A DNA stretch of 12,987 nucleotides, taken from the NCBI GenBank assembly GCA_026770585.1, contig MU646505.1, positions 193,276-206,262 of the forward strand, given 5' to 3'. The notes below the pieces were generated by a model. That model did not search any database. It was not told the origin of the DNA and saw only the letters and a list, made by a program, of their open reading frames with translations. This DNA is from Baffinella frigidus (lineage: Eukaryota > Cryptophyceae > Cryptomonadales > Baffinellaceae). The position numbers and the translations under genes are program-made. Below are positions 1 to 8,069 of the stretch, piece after piece (position 1 is the first letter of the stretch; each line of letters begins with the position of its first letter).

Positions 1-150
<150 letters not shown>

Positions 151-156
151 TTGCAG

Positions 157-223
157 GAGTTATCTCACGGGCAAGCACTCGACATGTGGCGCATGCCACG
201 CCCCAACCACGCAGCGCTCGGCG
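157..223 (+). CDS. Gene A exon (first in window)
   Basis: Acceptor CTTGCAG ends at 156 after the (TC)n tract. The chosen frame (one leading base) reads SYLTGKHSTCGACHAP and onward, and ends in phase 0 before a GTCTAA donor at 224. The other frames are open too, so this exon is the least certain of gene A. The following intron would be 81 bp. Confidence 0.35.
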
Positions 224-1689
224 GTCTAACCCTTGGCGGGGCGTGGTCTTAGGTGTGTGCAGGTTTTTGACGAAACTGACCCCCTGGATCTTGGTTGTGC
301 GCAGATTGTGCGGCGTGCGCGGCGATTGGCGCTGGACGAGGAGGAGGAGGAGCTTCTCGCCGAGGAAGAAGAGCTGCGGCTTCTCCTCGAGGAGGAGGAG
401 GACGAGGATGACGATGACGAGGAGGTCAAGGAGGACATCGTGGCCCGGAGGCTCCCCGCGGTTGTTGAGGCCCGCGCCCAGACCTCCAAGGCGGTGCGAA
501 TCCTCATCCGCCCTGCTTGCCAGCCAGCTCCGTACTCTCACGCGGAAGAACACGAAGAATACCCTCACGCTATTCAGAGGTTATGAGCCCTGATAGCCAC
601 ACAGCCAGCTCCATCGCGCTGGCAGGTCGGAGAGAGGCGTGCTGGCAGGGTGTGATGGTGACGGAGCGTTGGGCGGTGCGCAGATTGCGAGCCTGGAGGA
701 GGAGGAGGAGGAGGAGGAGGCAGACGACATGCCCGACAACGAGGAAAGTGCCGACGACGGGGAAGTTGTTCTCCCGGACTTCGAGGAGCAGGTCCCGCAC
801 CCCCCTCCGTTGACCCTCAAGCCCCGCCCACCCCCGCTCACCCTACACTACGCGCTAGAGCTACATCTTATTTTACGCCCTGCGTCTTTCTATTATTTTC
901 CCTTGAAATCGGCAAAAGTTGCCGGAAATGCCCACAAATAATTAACTTCGACCCTGTCGGTAACCGCCAGGATTGCTTTCCGGTTGCCTAGATAAGACAA
1001 CTACCCCTCCCCCGTAGCAGGGGTACCTCGCTCAGTAGAAACCGCCTCCTCCTAGGACCCTACCATAGGGATATTCCTAGGGCCCTATGGTGGTCCTAGG
1101 GGGGCGGCGGTTTTTCCTGAGCGAGGTACCCCTGTACCCGCTCCGCACCGCCCGCAGTCCCACCTTGGACCCCCGCGGGAGAAATCTGGCGGGAGGCAGC
1201 CGCTGAGCGGGCGGTGAGTTGCCCGGGTGCCCCTAGGGAGGGTGCAGCAGGCGGCCGGCTGCTGGGAGCGCGGTAGCTACCGGACGAGGCTCACGCCAAC
1301 GAGGGGGGTCTCAGATCGATCGATCGATACATCGATCGACCGATATATGTTTATGTAGATAGATAAATATAATCATGCACGGGGGGCGGGGCGGGCTTCT
1401 CGGGGGTCTTGGGCAGGGGCATCCATGCTCTGCCGAAGTCGGAGCTCGTTGCCTTTGTCAGTGCCCGGCGAGGAAAAGCGTCTAACCTACTCTTATGGCA
1501 GATGCACTGACCAAGTGGCACCCGTGGCAGGAGGTGGAGGAAGACGATGCGCTGGAGGCGAAGCTGGGCAAGGATGCCGGACGAGACGACGACACCGACA
1601 CCGACACCGACCCTGACGCCTCGTCCTCCGAGGCAGCGCCCACTGCTGTCAAGCGCCGCGGCCGCAAGCCCAAGGAGGTCCCGGCATGA
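157..1689 (+). CDS. Gene A: acidic AT-hook-like protein, 5'-partial, four exons
   Basis: I do not recognise a named family. The model joins exons 157-223, 305-493, 684-791 and 1531-1689, and all joins are in phase. The visible product (about 174 residues) is dominated by Glu/Asp: long runs of E and D in exons 2 and 3, and a (DT)n stretch in exon 4. It ends in a basic KRRGRKPK segment, which resembles the AT-hook core (RGR followed by KP) that binds the minor groove of AT-rich DNA in chromatin proteins. The stop is TGA at 1687-1689. Exon 1 contains HSTCGACHAP, a small CxxC, too short to call a zinc site. An acidic tract plus AT-hook is typical of chromatin or histone-handling proteins, but that role is inference from composition. 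Upstream exons are outside the window. The large third intron carries a foldback element. Strand and frame are supported by phase continuity rather than homology. Confidence 0.5.
305..493 (+). CDS. Gene A exon, Glu/Asp-rich
   Basis: Acceptor GTGCGCAG ends at 304, donor GTGCGA starts at 494, and the exon is 63 codons in phase 0. It begins IVRRARRLALDEEEEELLAE, continues with E/D runs and ends near EARAQTSKA. An alternative acceptor at 262 would leave a 39-bp upstream intron, which I consider too short. Confidence 0.5.
684..791 (+). CDS. Gene A exon, second Glu-rich block
   Basis: Acceptor GTGCGCAG ends at 683, donor GTCCCG starts at 792, and the exon is 36 codons in phase 0. It begins IASLEEEEEEEEADDMPD and ends VVLPDFEEQ. 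Its acceptor region (GCGCAGATTG) is the same as that of the preceding exon, which suggests an exon duplication. Confidence 0.55.
1018..1134. mobile_element. 117-bp foldback MITE-like element, copy 1
   Basis: Terminal inverted repeats are perfect over 18 bp: CAGGGGTACCTCGCTCAG at 1018-1035 and its reverse complement at 1117-1134. The palindrome continues inward: AAACCGCC, CCTAGGACC and CCATAGGG on the left pair with CCCTATGG, GGTCCTAGG and GGCGGTTT on the right, so almost the whole element folds into one hairpin. There is no coding capacity. TA follows the right end (1135-1136); on the left TA is one base away (TAG before 1018). The termini and the TA flank resemble pogo/Tigger-type Tc1-mariner elements. 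It lies in the third intron of gene A. Confidence 0.8.
1314..1366. repeat. ATCG/GATA microsatellite patch
   Basis: Tandem ATCG units (GATCGATCGATCGATACATCG style) are followed by GTAGATAGATAAATA. This is an AT-rich island in otherwise GC-rich intron sequence. No function is visible. Confidence 0.6.
1531..1689 (+). CDS. Gene A terminal exon with AT-hook-like motif
   Basis: Acceptor CCCGTGGCAG ends at 1530 and phase 0 matches the previous exon. The exon starts EVEEDDALEAKLGKDAG, has a DTDTDTDPD stretch, then TAVKRRGRKPKEVPA and a TGA stop. A consensus-like GTGAGT lies 5 bases after the stop (1695), so a 3' UTR intron is possible. Confidence 0.6.
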   Translation, partial: EVEEDDALEAKLGKDAGRDDDTDTDTDPDASSSEAAPTAVKRRGRKPKEVPA

Positions 1690-1792
1690 GCGTGGTGAGT
1701 GCCGCGCGTGCCTGGCAAGCTGGCAATGAAACGTCCTGAGCCTCCGCGACGCCCTCGCCTCCGTTCACTCGCCCGCCTCTCGCCCGCCTCTA

Positions 1793-1909
1793 CAGGGGTG
1801 CCCCGCTCATAATTAACGCCTCTCCCTAGGACCCTACAGTAGGCCTATGCCCAGGGCCCTAGGGTGGTCCTAGGGGGGGGGGCGGTTTCTCATGAGCGAG
1901 GTACCCCTG
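1793..1909. mobile_element. 117-bp foldback MITE-like element, copy 2
   Basis: Same length and architecture as copy 1 and roughly 80% identical by eye. The right terminus keeps GAGCGAGGTACCCCTG, while the left reads CAGGGGTGCCCCGCTCAT. It is flanked on both sides by TA (1791-1792 and 1910-1911), consistent with a TA target-site duplication. It lies about 100 bp beyond the stop codon of gene A, in its 3' flank. Confidence 0.8.
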
Positions 1910-2020
1910 TACTGTACATGCATCTCTTGGCGGTTGCAGGCCCGCGCAGAGAACGACTTCGGTGCCGCGCGGCACTTCGTGTCCGTAATTCGAGTCTGAG
2001 CACACCAACTAGTCAACTAG

Positions 2021-2034
2021 GCCCTCTTGAGGGC
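2021..2034. repeat. Short palindrome in the intergenic region
   Basis: GCCCTC and GAGGGC arms of 6 bp around a 2-base centre, immediately after a second small inverted repeat CTAGTCAACTAG. It could be a small 3'-end hairpin, but the arms are short and chance is possible. Confidence 0.4.
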
Positions 2035-2418
2035 GAAACTGTTTGTTGGGAGTAAAGCGACTCTCACGGAGGACGACGAGCGTATCGCCCAGAGCTAATC
2101 ATATTCAGTGCCAGACCGACCAATGCTTCTGAGAGGACATGCACCGATCAGGCCTGCCAGCCAGCAGGCCACCACACGTGCCGACAACCGGTCCCCGCGT
2201 CAGCCAGACTCCACCTCGCCTCCAAGCAATCGTGAGATTGTGAGCAACCCAACGGGGGCTGTCGGCGTGTTTGTGGCCTCGTGACAGGGGTGCACGTGCC
2301 AAGAGGCAACATTCGAGGCGGGGGAGGAACCGGAAACGCCTGTGCTGTCGTGCAGGTGGTTGAGTGCCTGCATTGAAGGCGCTGTGCACCCACCCCCGCA
2401 GATCCGTGATACACATGT

Positions 2419-2792
2419 TCATGTTGTGTCCACACCCTCTGCGTTGCGCTCGCTCGCGCAGCCGCCGCCTGCCTGGCTACCGCCGCTGCCTTCCACCCTG
2501 CTCTCTCCTCCCCCCGGAGAGAGGTTCCGGGGAGAGAGGTTGCTCGGCGCCCCCTCTGCGACTCCCGCACCACACTCCGCCGCCGCCACACCCGGGTGAG
2601 CGCACGCCTCCTCCGCTCGCTTGGACGAGCGGTACTTCTCGCGGTTGGCCTTGGCACGCCCGAGGCCTCGCTGCGGGCGGCGCGTCCACTCGGGCATCTC
2701 CCCCTCCGCCGCGGCACGCTCCCCCCCGTCGGGCTCTCCCGCGTGCGCAGCCAGCCGATCGCGCCGGAGCAGCAGCACGTTCTTCGAGCCCC
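2419..2792 (-). CDS. Gene B terminal exon (C-terminus)
   Basis: Acceptor GGGTGGCAG ends at 2793. The leading GG completes a Gly codon begun in exon 8. It reads GSKNVLLLRRDRLAAHAGEP, then a charged stretch with EWTRRPQRGLGRAKANREKY and RSSKRAEEA. It then becomes low complexity (Gly/Ser/Ala) until TGA at 2421-2419. The first 70 residues look genuine. The tail may be 3' UTR or intron if an unrecognised donor follows RAEEA. Confidence 0.55.
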
Positions 2793-5700
2793 CTGCCACC
2801 CAGCGTGTACACGTTACTATCCCGCAGGGATATCTGCGTCACAAGAACCCATACCTTAAGAACCCGCACCAGATTTGTGCCTGCGTGATCTTAATTATGT
2901 ACCAGCGGGCTGACTAAATCTCGCGTGGAGCCAACCCGCTGGTACTAATTTAATGAAACAGACACCGACCGAGGCGCGACCGAGGGCGTTCTCATCCCGG
3001 ACATCCCTGCACAGCATTGCCCACCAACTCTATCTTGGGTGGCGTGTGTCACGCATCGCTGTGGCACGCCCCTGTCGTTGTTGGCGAAACCCGCGAACCC
3101 GGCGCAGTGTACCCGGCAGCGAAGGCTGCTCGTGATCACCTTCGCGAGGGGAACACGAGCAGGGAATCGAGAGGCAGGGGGCTGGGAGGGACCAGTGACG
3201 TCGACCTCCCAGCGGGGCTTGATGGGGGTCCATCCGAGAGAGGCAGCGCGCGCCGCGATCGACGGGAGCAGGCGGTGCGTCGAGTCCAGGATCAGCACCT
3301 GCCGACCCCCGCCACCGAGATCCGTCAGCCAGCCTCCCCGGCAGCGTCAGGGAGCGGCGCACCACACGCTGCGGACAGGGGCTCTCGGAGGCACCTCCCC
3401 GGCAGCGTCAGGCGGGGGGGCAGCACACGCCCGGGACTCTCTGGGCTGGCACTGAGGGGCGCGCTGAGGAGGCTGGGTGGGTGGGGTGAACCATGGCGGA
3501 AAGGCGGGCGCAGAGGAGGATATCCTGGACCAGCCCCAGCCCTCCCGCCTCCAGCGCCTGCAAGTTCTCCGCCAGAACGTACGAGAACACGAACATCTCC
3601 ATCTCCCCCACCCTGCCCCATGCCACATCACCGGGTTTAGGTTTTGGAGTTTGGGGTTTAGGGGTTGAAAATGAAGATTCAAGGTTGAGGATTTAGGGTT
3701 CAGGGTTTAGGGTTTGGTGTTTGGTGTTTTGGGGGTTGGGTGTAGGGTTTAGGTTTCAGGATTTTGGGATTGGGTTTGAGGTTTGGGGTTTGTGCTCAGG
3801 ATTTGGAATTTAATTCTAAGGGTTGACGGTTGAGGATTGAGGGTTGAGAGCTTCAAGTTGACGGTCAGGGGATTAGGCTTCAGCGTCCAGGGTTCAGTGT
3901 TGAGGTTATAGGGTTTAGGGTTTAGGCATGAGGGTTTAGGGTCTGAGGTCCAGGGATTGGGGTTTAGTGTTTAGGGTTTAGGGTTTTGGTTTCAGGGTTT
4001 AGGGTCAGGGTTTTGGTTTCAGAGTTTAGGATTCAGGTTTTGGTTTTAGAATTTAGGGTCAAGTGTTAAGTGTTAAGTGGTCAAGTGTTAAGTGTTAAGT
4101 GTTTAGTGTTAAGTGTTAAGTGTTTAGTGTTTATTATTTAGTGTTTAGTGTTGAGGGTTTAGGGTTAATAGTTCAGGGTCTAGGGTCTAGGGTTTAGGTT
4201 TTATGGTTTAGGGTCAAGGGTTGAGGGTTTAGGGTTAGAGGTTTACGAATGGGTGTTTGGGATGTGGGGTTTCGGGTTTAGTGTTTAGTGTTCAGTGTTC
4301 AGGGTTGAGGGTTCAGGTTTAGGGTTTATAGTTTCAGGTCTATGGTGTAGGGTTTAGGGATGATGGTTTAGGGTTTAGGGTTTAGGGTTTAGGGTTTAGA
4401 GTTTAGGTTTTGGGGTTTAGGGTTTAGAGATTCAGGTTTAGGTTTTGGCGTTTGCAGATTGGTGTTTATGATTTAGGGTTTTGGGCCAGGGTTGAGTGTC
4501 AAGGGTTCAGGGTTCAGGGTTTAGTGATGAGAGTTTAGGGTTCAGGTTTTGGGGTTTAGTGTTCAGGGTTCAGGGTTTAGGGTTTAGGGTTTAGGGTTAA
4601 GGGTTTAGAGTTTAGGGTTAAGAGTTTGGGGTTTGGGGTTTAGGGTTTAGGGTTTAGGTTTGAGGGTTTGGAGTTAAGGGTTGAGGGTTTAGGGTTTAGG
4701 GTTTAGGTTGCAGTGTTGAAATATCGAGGTTCGGGGTTTGTTGTGTAGAATTCAGGGTTTAGGTTTTAGGTTTTAGGGTTTAGGGTTTAGGGTTTAGGGT
4801 TTGGGGCTCAGGGTTTAGGGTTTAGGGTTGAGGATTCAGGGGTGCGGGTCTTTGGTTTTAGTGATTGGATTTTAGTGTTTAGAGGATTAATGCTTAGGGT
4901 TCAGGGTTTAGAGTTAGGGTTTAGAGTTTAGGGTTTAAGGCTTAGGTTTCAGGATTGAGGGTTTGGGGTTTAGGGTTGAGGTTTTAGGGCTCAGTGTTTA
5001 GGGTTCAGGGTTTAAGGATTAGGGTTTGGGGTTTGTGGTTAAGGGTTTAGGTTTTATGGGTCAGGGGGGTTGGTTCTTAGGGTTGAGAGTTTATGGTGTA
5101 TGGTTTATGGTTTATTTTTTATGGTTTTGAGTTTGGGGTTTTGAGTTTGGGTTCAAGGGTTTGGGGTTTCGGGTTTGGGGTTTAGGGTTTAGGGTTTCGG
5201 GTGTCGGGTTTAGGGTTTAGGGTTTAGGGTTTAGGGTTTAGGGTTCAGGGTTTAGAATTCAGGGTTTAGGGTTTAGGGTTTAGGGTTTAGGGTTTAAGGT
5301 AAGGAGTTCAGAATTTAGTGTTCAGGGTTTAGGGTTTGGGGTTCAGGGTTCAGGGTTGAGGTTCCAGGGGTCGTGCACGGGGTCTGAGGAGAGAGTGCTG
5401 TGGCAGATAAGCACTCTGGCAGGAGACAGAGTTGCGCCTGGCCAGCAGGACACGACGCCAGACGCGACACTCGCAAAATAGTAGGAGGACGCGACATGCG
5501 CGATCAAGAGAAGTGGGACGTGACCTGGACGAGACCGCAGCGTTGGTGGGGTGCGCGGCCGGGAGCGTCACGTCCCCCACCACACAGTCGACGCTGTCTC
5601 CTTCGCAGGGGTGCCTCCCCTTCGAGGCCGCCCGCAGCGCCGGCAGCACCTGCACCAACCACCCGTGGCAGCCCTCAGGTGCCGCGCCAGGCACGCTGGC

Positions 5701-8039
5701 ACGCCGGGAGCCTTGGCACACCGGAGAGGCAGGGGCGGCACGCAGCAGGCGCGCACCCGTCCGAGGAGCCGCGCGTCACTACCCTCGGGGGGAGCGGTGC
5801 GCCCAGGAGCACCACCGCTGCCTGCGGCCGCAGGCTCTCGACACCCGGGAAGCAAGAGCCGCCGTGCCTCGCAAGAGTCCATCGGGACGGGGTGGAGGGG
5901 GGGGGCAGGAGGGGGGGCAGACCGCGAGGGCGCAGTGGCGCCAGCCAGGCTCGTAGTCTGCGATCAGCACGTGGAACGCTGGCCCGCCGCTGCGGGAGAG
6001 GGAGGGGGGACGGGTCACGCGAGAGCCGGAGGGGGCGGCAGTACCGAACAGGCCGCGCAGAGCCAGGGCAGCGCAGAGAAGGCGCGCATGCTACACCAGG
6101 CGACAGCCAGGCTGTGGAGAGAGCGTTGGGGGGGGGGACGCGCACCACCCGGCAAGATCGCGCATCAGGACCAGCCCCAGCGCGTCTGACCCCGACCCCC
6201 CCCCTACGGAGAGCACCCGGCACACGCCCCCCGCGCCACCCCCCCCGGGCGCCACCACTCCGTCGCCCCCCCCCTCCTCGCCTCCCCGCCCCCCCTGCGC
6301 TGCGTCTCCTCCACCCTCGACTGCTGCAAGCAGGTGCTCCCCCCGCGAGCGCTGGTCACCCTTGTCGGGCCGCCGCCACCCGATATCAAGCACCCGAGCG
6401 TGGCCCTTCTCGCCGTTTTGACCTGTTCCGTTGATGCACCCCCTGCCCCTCAGCCCGTGGCGATCGGCGGGGCGCGGAAGATAGGAGTGAGGTGGCGCAG
6501 GAGCCGCAGACTGGCAGCGTTGGATGCACACGGCACGGTACCGGGAGCACGGACCGTGGGTGTGGGGAGTGTTGACGTGCGGACGAGAGGTTGGGGCTGG
6601 CTGGCGGGCGGGCAGGGGTTGGTCGCGGTAGGCAGGGTGGGGTCTCAGCCTGGGATGCACGCGGCGCCGAGGGAGAAGAGGAGGTCGAGGCATTCGCGGG
6701 CCGCAGGGTGCAGGAGCGCGGTGGCGAGCTGCGAGGAGCGCTGCGCGATGCGCCTCCGCACGTACCCGGCCCGTGCCCCGTCGCACCCGTACGCGTCCGC
6801 CTGCCAGGAGACACCAAAGCGCGCCACCTGCTGCTCACCGAGCCTGCCCCCCCTCCTGGTGCCGCCCCTGGCAGCCTGGCAGTCCGCGCCTCGCCTCACG
6901 CGTCTCGCCTCGCGCCCACACGAGACCCGCCGCACTTGCTTCCTCGCGCTAGTACTGGCCATGGGGGACTTGCCGCGGCACGAGATGGTGTGTGTGGAAC
7001 AGCAGGGCGCTGCAGGGACGAGACGGGGGGTGGAGGGGGGTCACGCGCGGAGGAAGGGGGTTGGACCTCGATGACGCCACCCGTGACCGAGCCGTGGCCC
7101 CCGCCCGAGACGAGATTCAGCCTGCAAGCATAGAGACGCCCAGCGATCGAGATCAGGTGCGATGGAAGCTAGCCCCACGTGCGGAACACATGCTTCTGTG
7201 TCGAGGGCACCACAGGGGCTGGAGCAGTCACTGCGTGTCACTACAGAGCTTGCAGGGGAATGGGACGAAACTGCAGTATAAGTCACGAACGCCATCGTTA
7301 CGAGGAGCTGTTTGCAGGTAAGCATGCATAGATTTGGGGTCGGGGTTCGTGTGGCCCTGCTATGCGGTAGCGTTGCGTGTTCTTCCACGCGTACATTCAG
7401 TAGCAACCTGGAGAGGACAGCGGCAGTGGCGGCAGCGTCAACCTCGCCCACCCGCTCCATCAGCTCCGGCAGCAGCGCCTCGCACACCTGCACGTTCCGC
7501 CGCGAGCCTAGTCAACTCAATGTCGCAACGCAACGTGCCCACCCCACCTTTCCCAGTCTTTCTTGAAGGGAGGGGGGGGGGCGCGCGTGAAGCGGCACAC
7601 GGCAGCGTTTGACTGTGTCGCAACAGCGTGAGTCAACCAAGATGTCGCTCGCCGGAGATACTCCCACACTCATTTGGAGGTCAAGAGGATCCCTCACCGC
7701 GTTGTGCCTCGCGAGGTGTTTCACCGCTGCCCTGCGATGCGGACAGCCCTTGCCCCCCAGCACCGGTGCCGCTGTCGCTTCGCCCTCACCCTGACCACTG
7801 CACGAAGGATTCGTGGACTCCCTGCTGGAAGCCTCCGCGTGGCTCACCCCGTTACCGTACTTGGCAGCCCATTTCTCCAGGTGGTCGTCCCCGGGAACCT
7901 GCCCACTTGCCTTCTTGTTTCTCCGCCTTTGGCTGCGGCTGACAAGCTCGCCCTCGGCTGCCGCATGGGGACGGAGACCCTCGGTGTTCAGGTCCTGGGG
8001 CGCCGCAGGACCTCCTGCCTTTGGCTGCGGCTCAGCCAT
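2419..8039 (-). CDS. Gene B: class I SAM-dependent methyltransferase-like protein, about nine exons
   Basis: Model exons in order: 8039-7848, 7487-7395, 6800-6650, 6323-6149, 5989-5923, 5649-5525, 3612-3492, 3298-3193, 2792-2419, giving about 467 residues. Every join is in phase with GT-AG signals except exon 3 to 4, which would need a GC donor. The protein starts with a charged region containing SQRRRNKK (possible nuclear signal), then helical segments. A Rossmann fold follows: motif I VLSVGGGSGSDALG, an acidic strand-2 end VLIADYEPGW, CVVGDVTLP, a motif IV-like MFVFSYVLAEN and a strand VLILDSTHRLLPS. A C-terminal strand SKNVLLLRRDR comes last, then a basic low-complexity tail. The glycine-rich loop and acidic residue should bind S-adenosylmethionine. 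The acceptor molecule is unknown. One intron (5524-3613) contains a 1.7-kb telomere-like array. Start: ATG at 8039, with in-frame stops just upstream. Confidence 0.7.
2891..2953. repeat. Imperfect hairpin in gene B intron 8
   Basis: GTACCAGCGGG at 2899-2909 pairs perfectly with CCCGCTGGTAC at 2935-2945. The pairing extends imperfectly outward through AT-rich TTAATTA and TAATTTAA, giving about 21-bp arms. The whole is about 63 bp with AT-rich ends in GC-rich surroundings, so it may be a small foldback element. Confidence 0.65.
3193..3298 (-). CDS. Gene B exon 8: strand VLILDSTHRLLPS
   Basis: Acceptor GGTCGGCAG ends at 3299 and donor GTCCCT starts at 3192, phase 1. It reads VLILDSTHRLLPSIAARAAS, then LGWTPIKPRWEVDVT. 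With exon 7 it gives a helix, a hydrophobic strand ending in Asp, and another helix, typical of the late Rossmann strands. Confidence 0.7.
3334..3412. repeat. Two 18-bp direct repeats in gene B intron 7
   Basis: CTCCCCGGCAGCGTCAGG occurs at 3334-3351 and again at 3395-3412, 61 bp apart, probably a remnant of a small tandem duplication. Confidence 0.7.
3492..3612 (-). CDS. Gene B exon 7: motif IV-like strand
   Basis: Acceptor TGGGGCAG ends at 3613 and donor GTTCAC starts at 3491. It reads VGEMEMFVFSYVLAENLQAL, then EAGGLGLVQDILLCARLSAM. The first base completes an Arg codon from exon 6. The hydrophobic strand followed by YVLAEN and a helix fits the motif IV region of class I methyltransferases. 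Confidence 0.7.
3613..5524 (-). other. Intron 6 of gene B, filled by telomere-like repeats
   Basis: A 1912-bp intron bounded by GTCACG (sense) at 5524 and GGGGCAG at 3613. About 1.7 kb of it is degenerate TTTAGGG-type repeat. The intron is inferred because flanking exons 6 and 7 join in phase and continue the methyltransferase fold. No other coding signal is visible inside. Confidence 0.6.
3634..5360. repeat. Degenerate TTTAGGG telomere-like array (about 1.7 kb)
   Basis: The plus strand is a nearly continuous run of 6-8 base units based on GGGTTTA. Frequent variants are GGGTTCA, GGGTTGA, GTGTTTA, GTGTTAA, GGTTTTG and GGGTTTC. Perfect TTTAGGG runs of four or more units occur near 4366-4396, 5210-5243 and 5265-5293. 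The GTGTTAA/GTGTTTA variant dominates near 4060-4150, so different variants expanded locally. TTTAGGG is the Arabidopsis-type telomere unit, also used by many algae. Unique gene sequence on both sides makes this an interstitial array rather than a chromosome end. Confidence 0.9.
5525..5649 (-). CDS. Gene B exon 6
   Basis: Acceptor TTGGTGCAG ends at 5650 and donor CAG followed by GTCACG starts at 5524. It reads VLPALRAASKGRHPCEG, then DSVDCVVGDVTLPAAHPTNA and AVSS, with two bases of an Arg codon at the end. DVTLP fits the third Rossmann strand of this fold. The phase-2 end is completed by the first base of exon 7, across the repeat-filled intron. Confidence 0.65.
5923..5989 (-). CDS. Gene B exon 5: second Rossmann strand
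   Basis: Acceptor CTCCCGCAG ends at 5990 and donor GTCTGC, followed by a C-rich tract, starts at 5922. It reads GGPAFHVLIADYEPGWRHCA and ends LA in phase 0. The acidic residues after the hydrophobic strand are positioned to contact the SAM ribose. Confidence 0.7.
6149..6323 (-). CDS. Gene B exon 4: SAM-binding motif I
   Basis: Acceptor CTTGCAG ends at 6324 and donor GTGGTG starts at 6148. After a glycine-rich lead comes VCRVLSVGGGSGSDALGLVL (motif I begins near 6216), then MRDLAG. The strand followed by GGGSGSD is the classic SAM-binding loop of class I methyltransferases. The phase-2 end joins exon 5 exactly. The exact 5' boundary lies in G-rich sequence and is less certain than the motif. 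Confidence 0.65.
6650..6800 (-). CDS. Gene B exon 3, 3' boundary uncertain
   Basis: Acceptor TCCTGGCAG ends at 6801; an alternative acceptor at 6828 is also in phase. The exon reads ADAYGCDGARAGYVRRRIAQ, then RSSQLATALLHPAAREC and LDLLFSLGAACIP. No GT donor in the right phase is visible. A GC donor (CAG followed by GCTGAG at 6649) would restore phase with exon 4. A GT at 6660 gives the wrong phase. Confidence 0.5.
7395..7487 (-). CDS. Gene B exon 2
   Basis: Acceptor AACGTGCAG ends at 7488 and donor GTACGC starts at 7394. There are 31 codons in phase 0, beginning VCEALLPELMERVGEVDAAA and ending VLSRLLLN. Strongly helical and amphipathic. No motif is recognised. Confidence 0.6.
7848..8039 (-). 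CDS. Gene B exon 1 (N-terminus)
   Basis: ATG at 8039, preceded in frame by TAG and TGA within about 40 bases. The 64 codons read MAEPQPKAGGPAAPQDLN and onward, include a basic SQRRRNKKAS, and end DDHLEKWAAKYGNG before a consensus GTGAGC donor at 7847. A second donor (GTGAGG at 7789) would be in the wrong phase for exon 2. Confidence 0.6.
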
Positions 8040-8069
8040 CCGGGCCTTTGGCTCCGGCTCACTGGCTCA

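Larger units (their letters stand above)
792..1530 (+). other. Large third intron of gene A (739 bp)
   Basis: This gene-free stretch contains foldback element copy 1 (1018-1134), a C-rich/AT-rich lead-in around 780-950 and a short ATCG/GATA microsatellite near 1314-1366. I see no coding signal of more than a few codons inside it. Confidence 0.4.
1690..2418. other. Convergent intergenic region between genes A and B
   Basis: This contains foldback element copy 2 and a short palindrome GCCCTCTTGAGGGC at 2021-2034. Several open frames exist on both strands (for example minus 2105-2422), but none shows convincing composition or motifs. The 3' UTRs of both genes should fall here. I could not place a polyadenylation signal. 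Confidence 0.5.

Noticed and set aside
186-941. Alternative frames at the start (Arg-rich plus frame 186-593, Ser-rich minus frames 226-507 and 581-841).
   Set aside because: These are shadows of GAG-rich exons: GAG repeats read out of frame give Arg/Gly, and on the other strand give Ser/Leu runs.
3030-3120. GVPQR in a minus-strand frame, reminiscent of a DNA cytosine methyltransferase motif.
   Set aside because: It lies after the inferred donor of gene B exon 8 and has none of the other motifs of that family. Treated as chance.
3634-5360. True chromosome end.
   Set aside because: The repeat is degenerate and has gene sequence on both sides that joins in phase, so it is interstitial.
5785-5825. 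Possible gene B exon (AAVVLLGAPLPPR, minus strand).
   Set aside because: Exon 5 and exon 6 already join in phase 0 and read smoothly through DYEPGW...VLPALR. The piece is most likely intron sequence.
5400-6434. Longest open frame of the window (344 codons, plus strand).
   Set aside because: It is an Arg/Gly/Pro/Ala-rich frame in GC-rich DNA, antisense to gene B exons 4-6, which carry clear methyltransferase motifs. It has no motif of its own.
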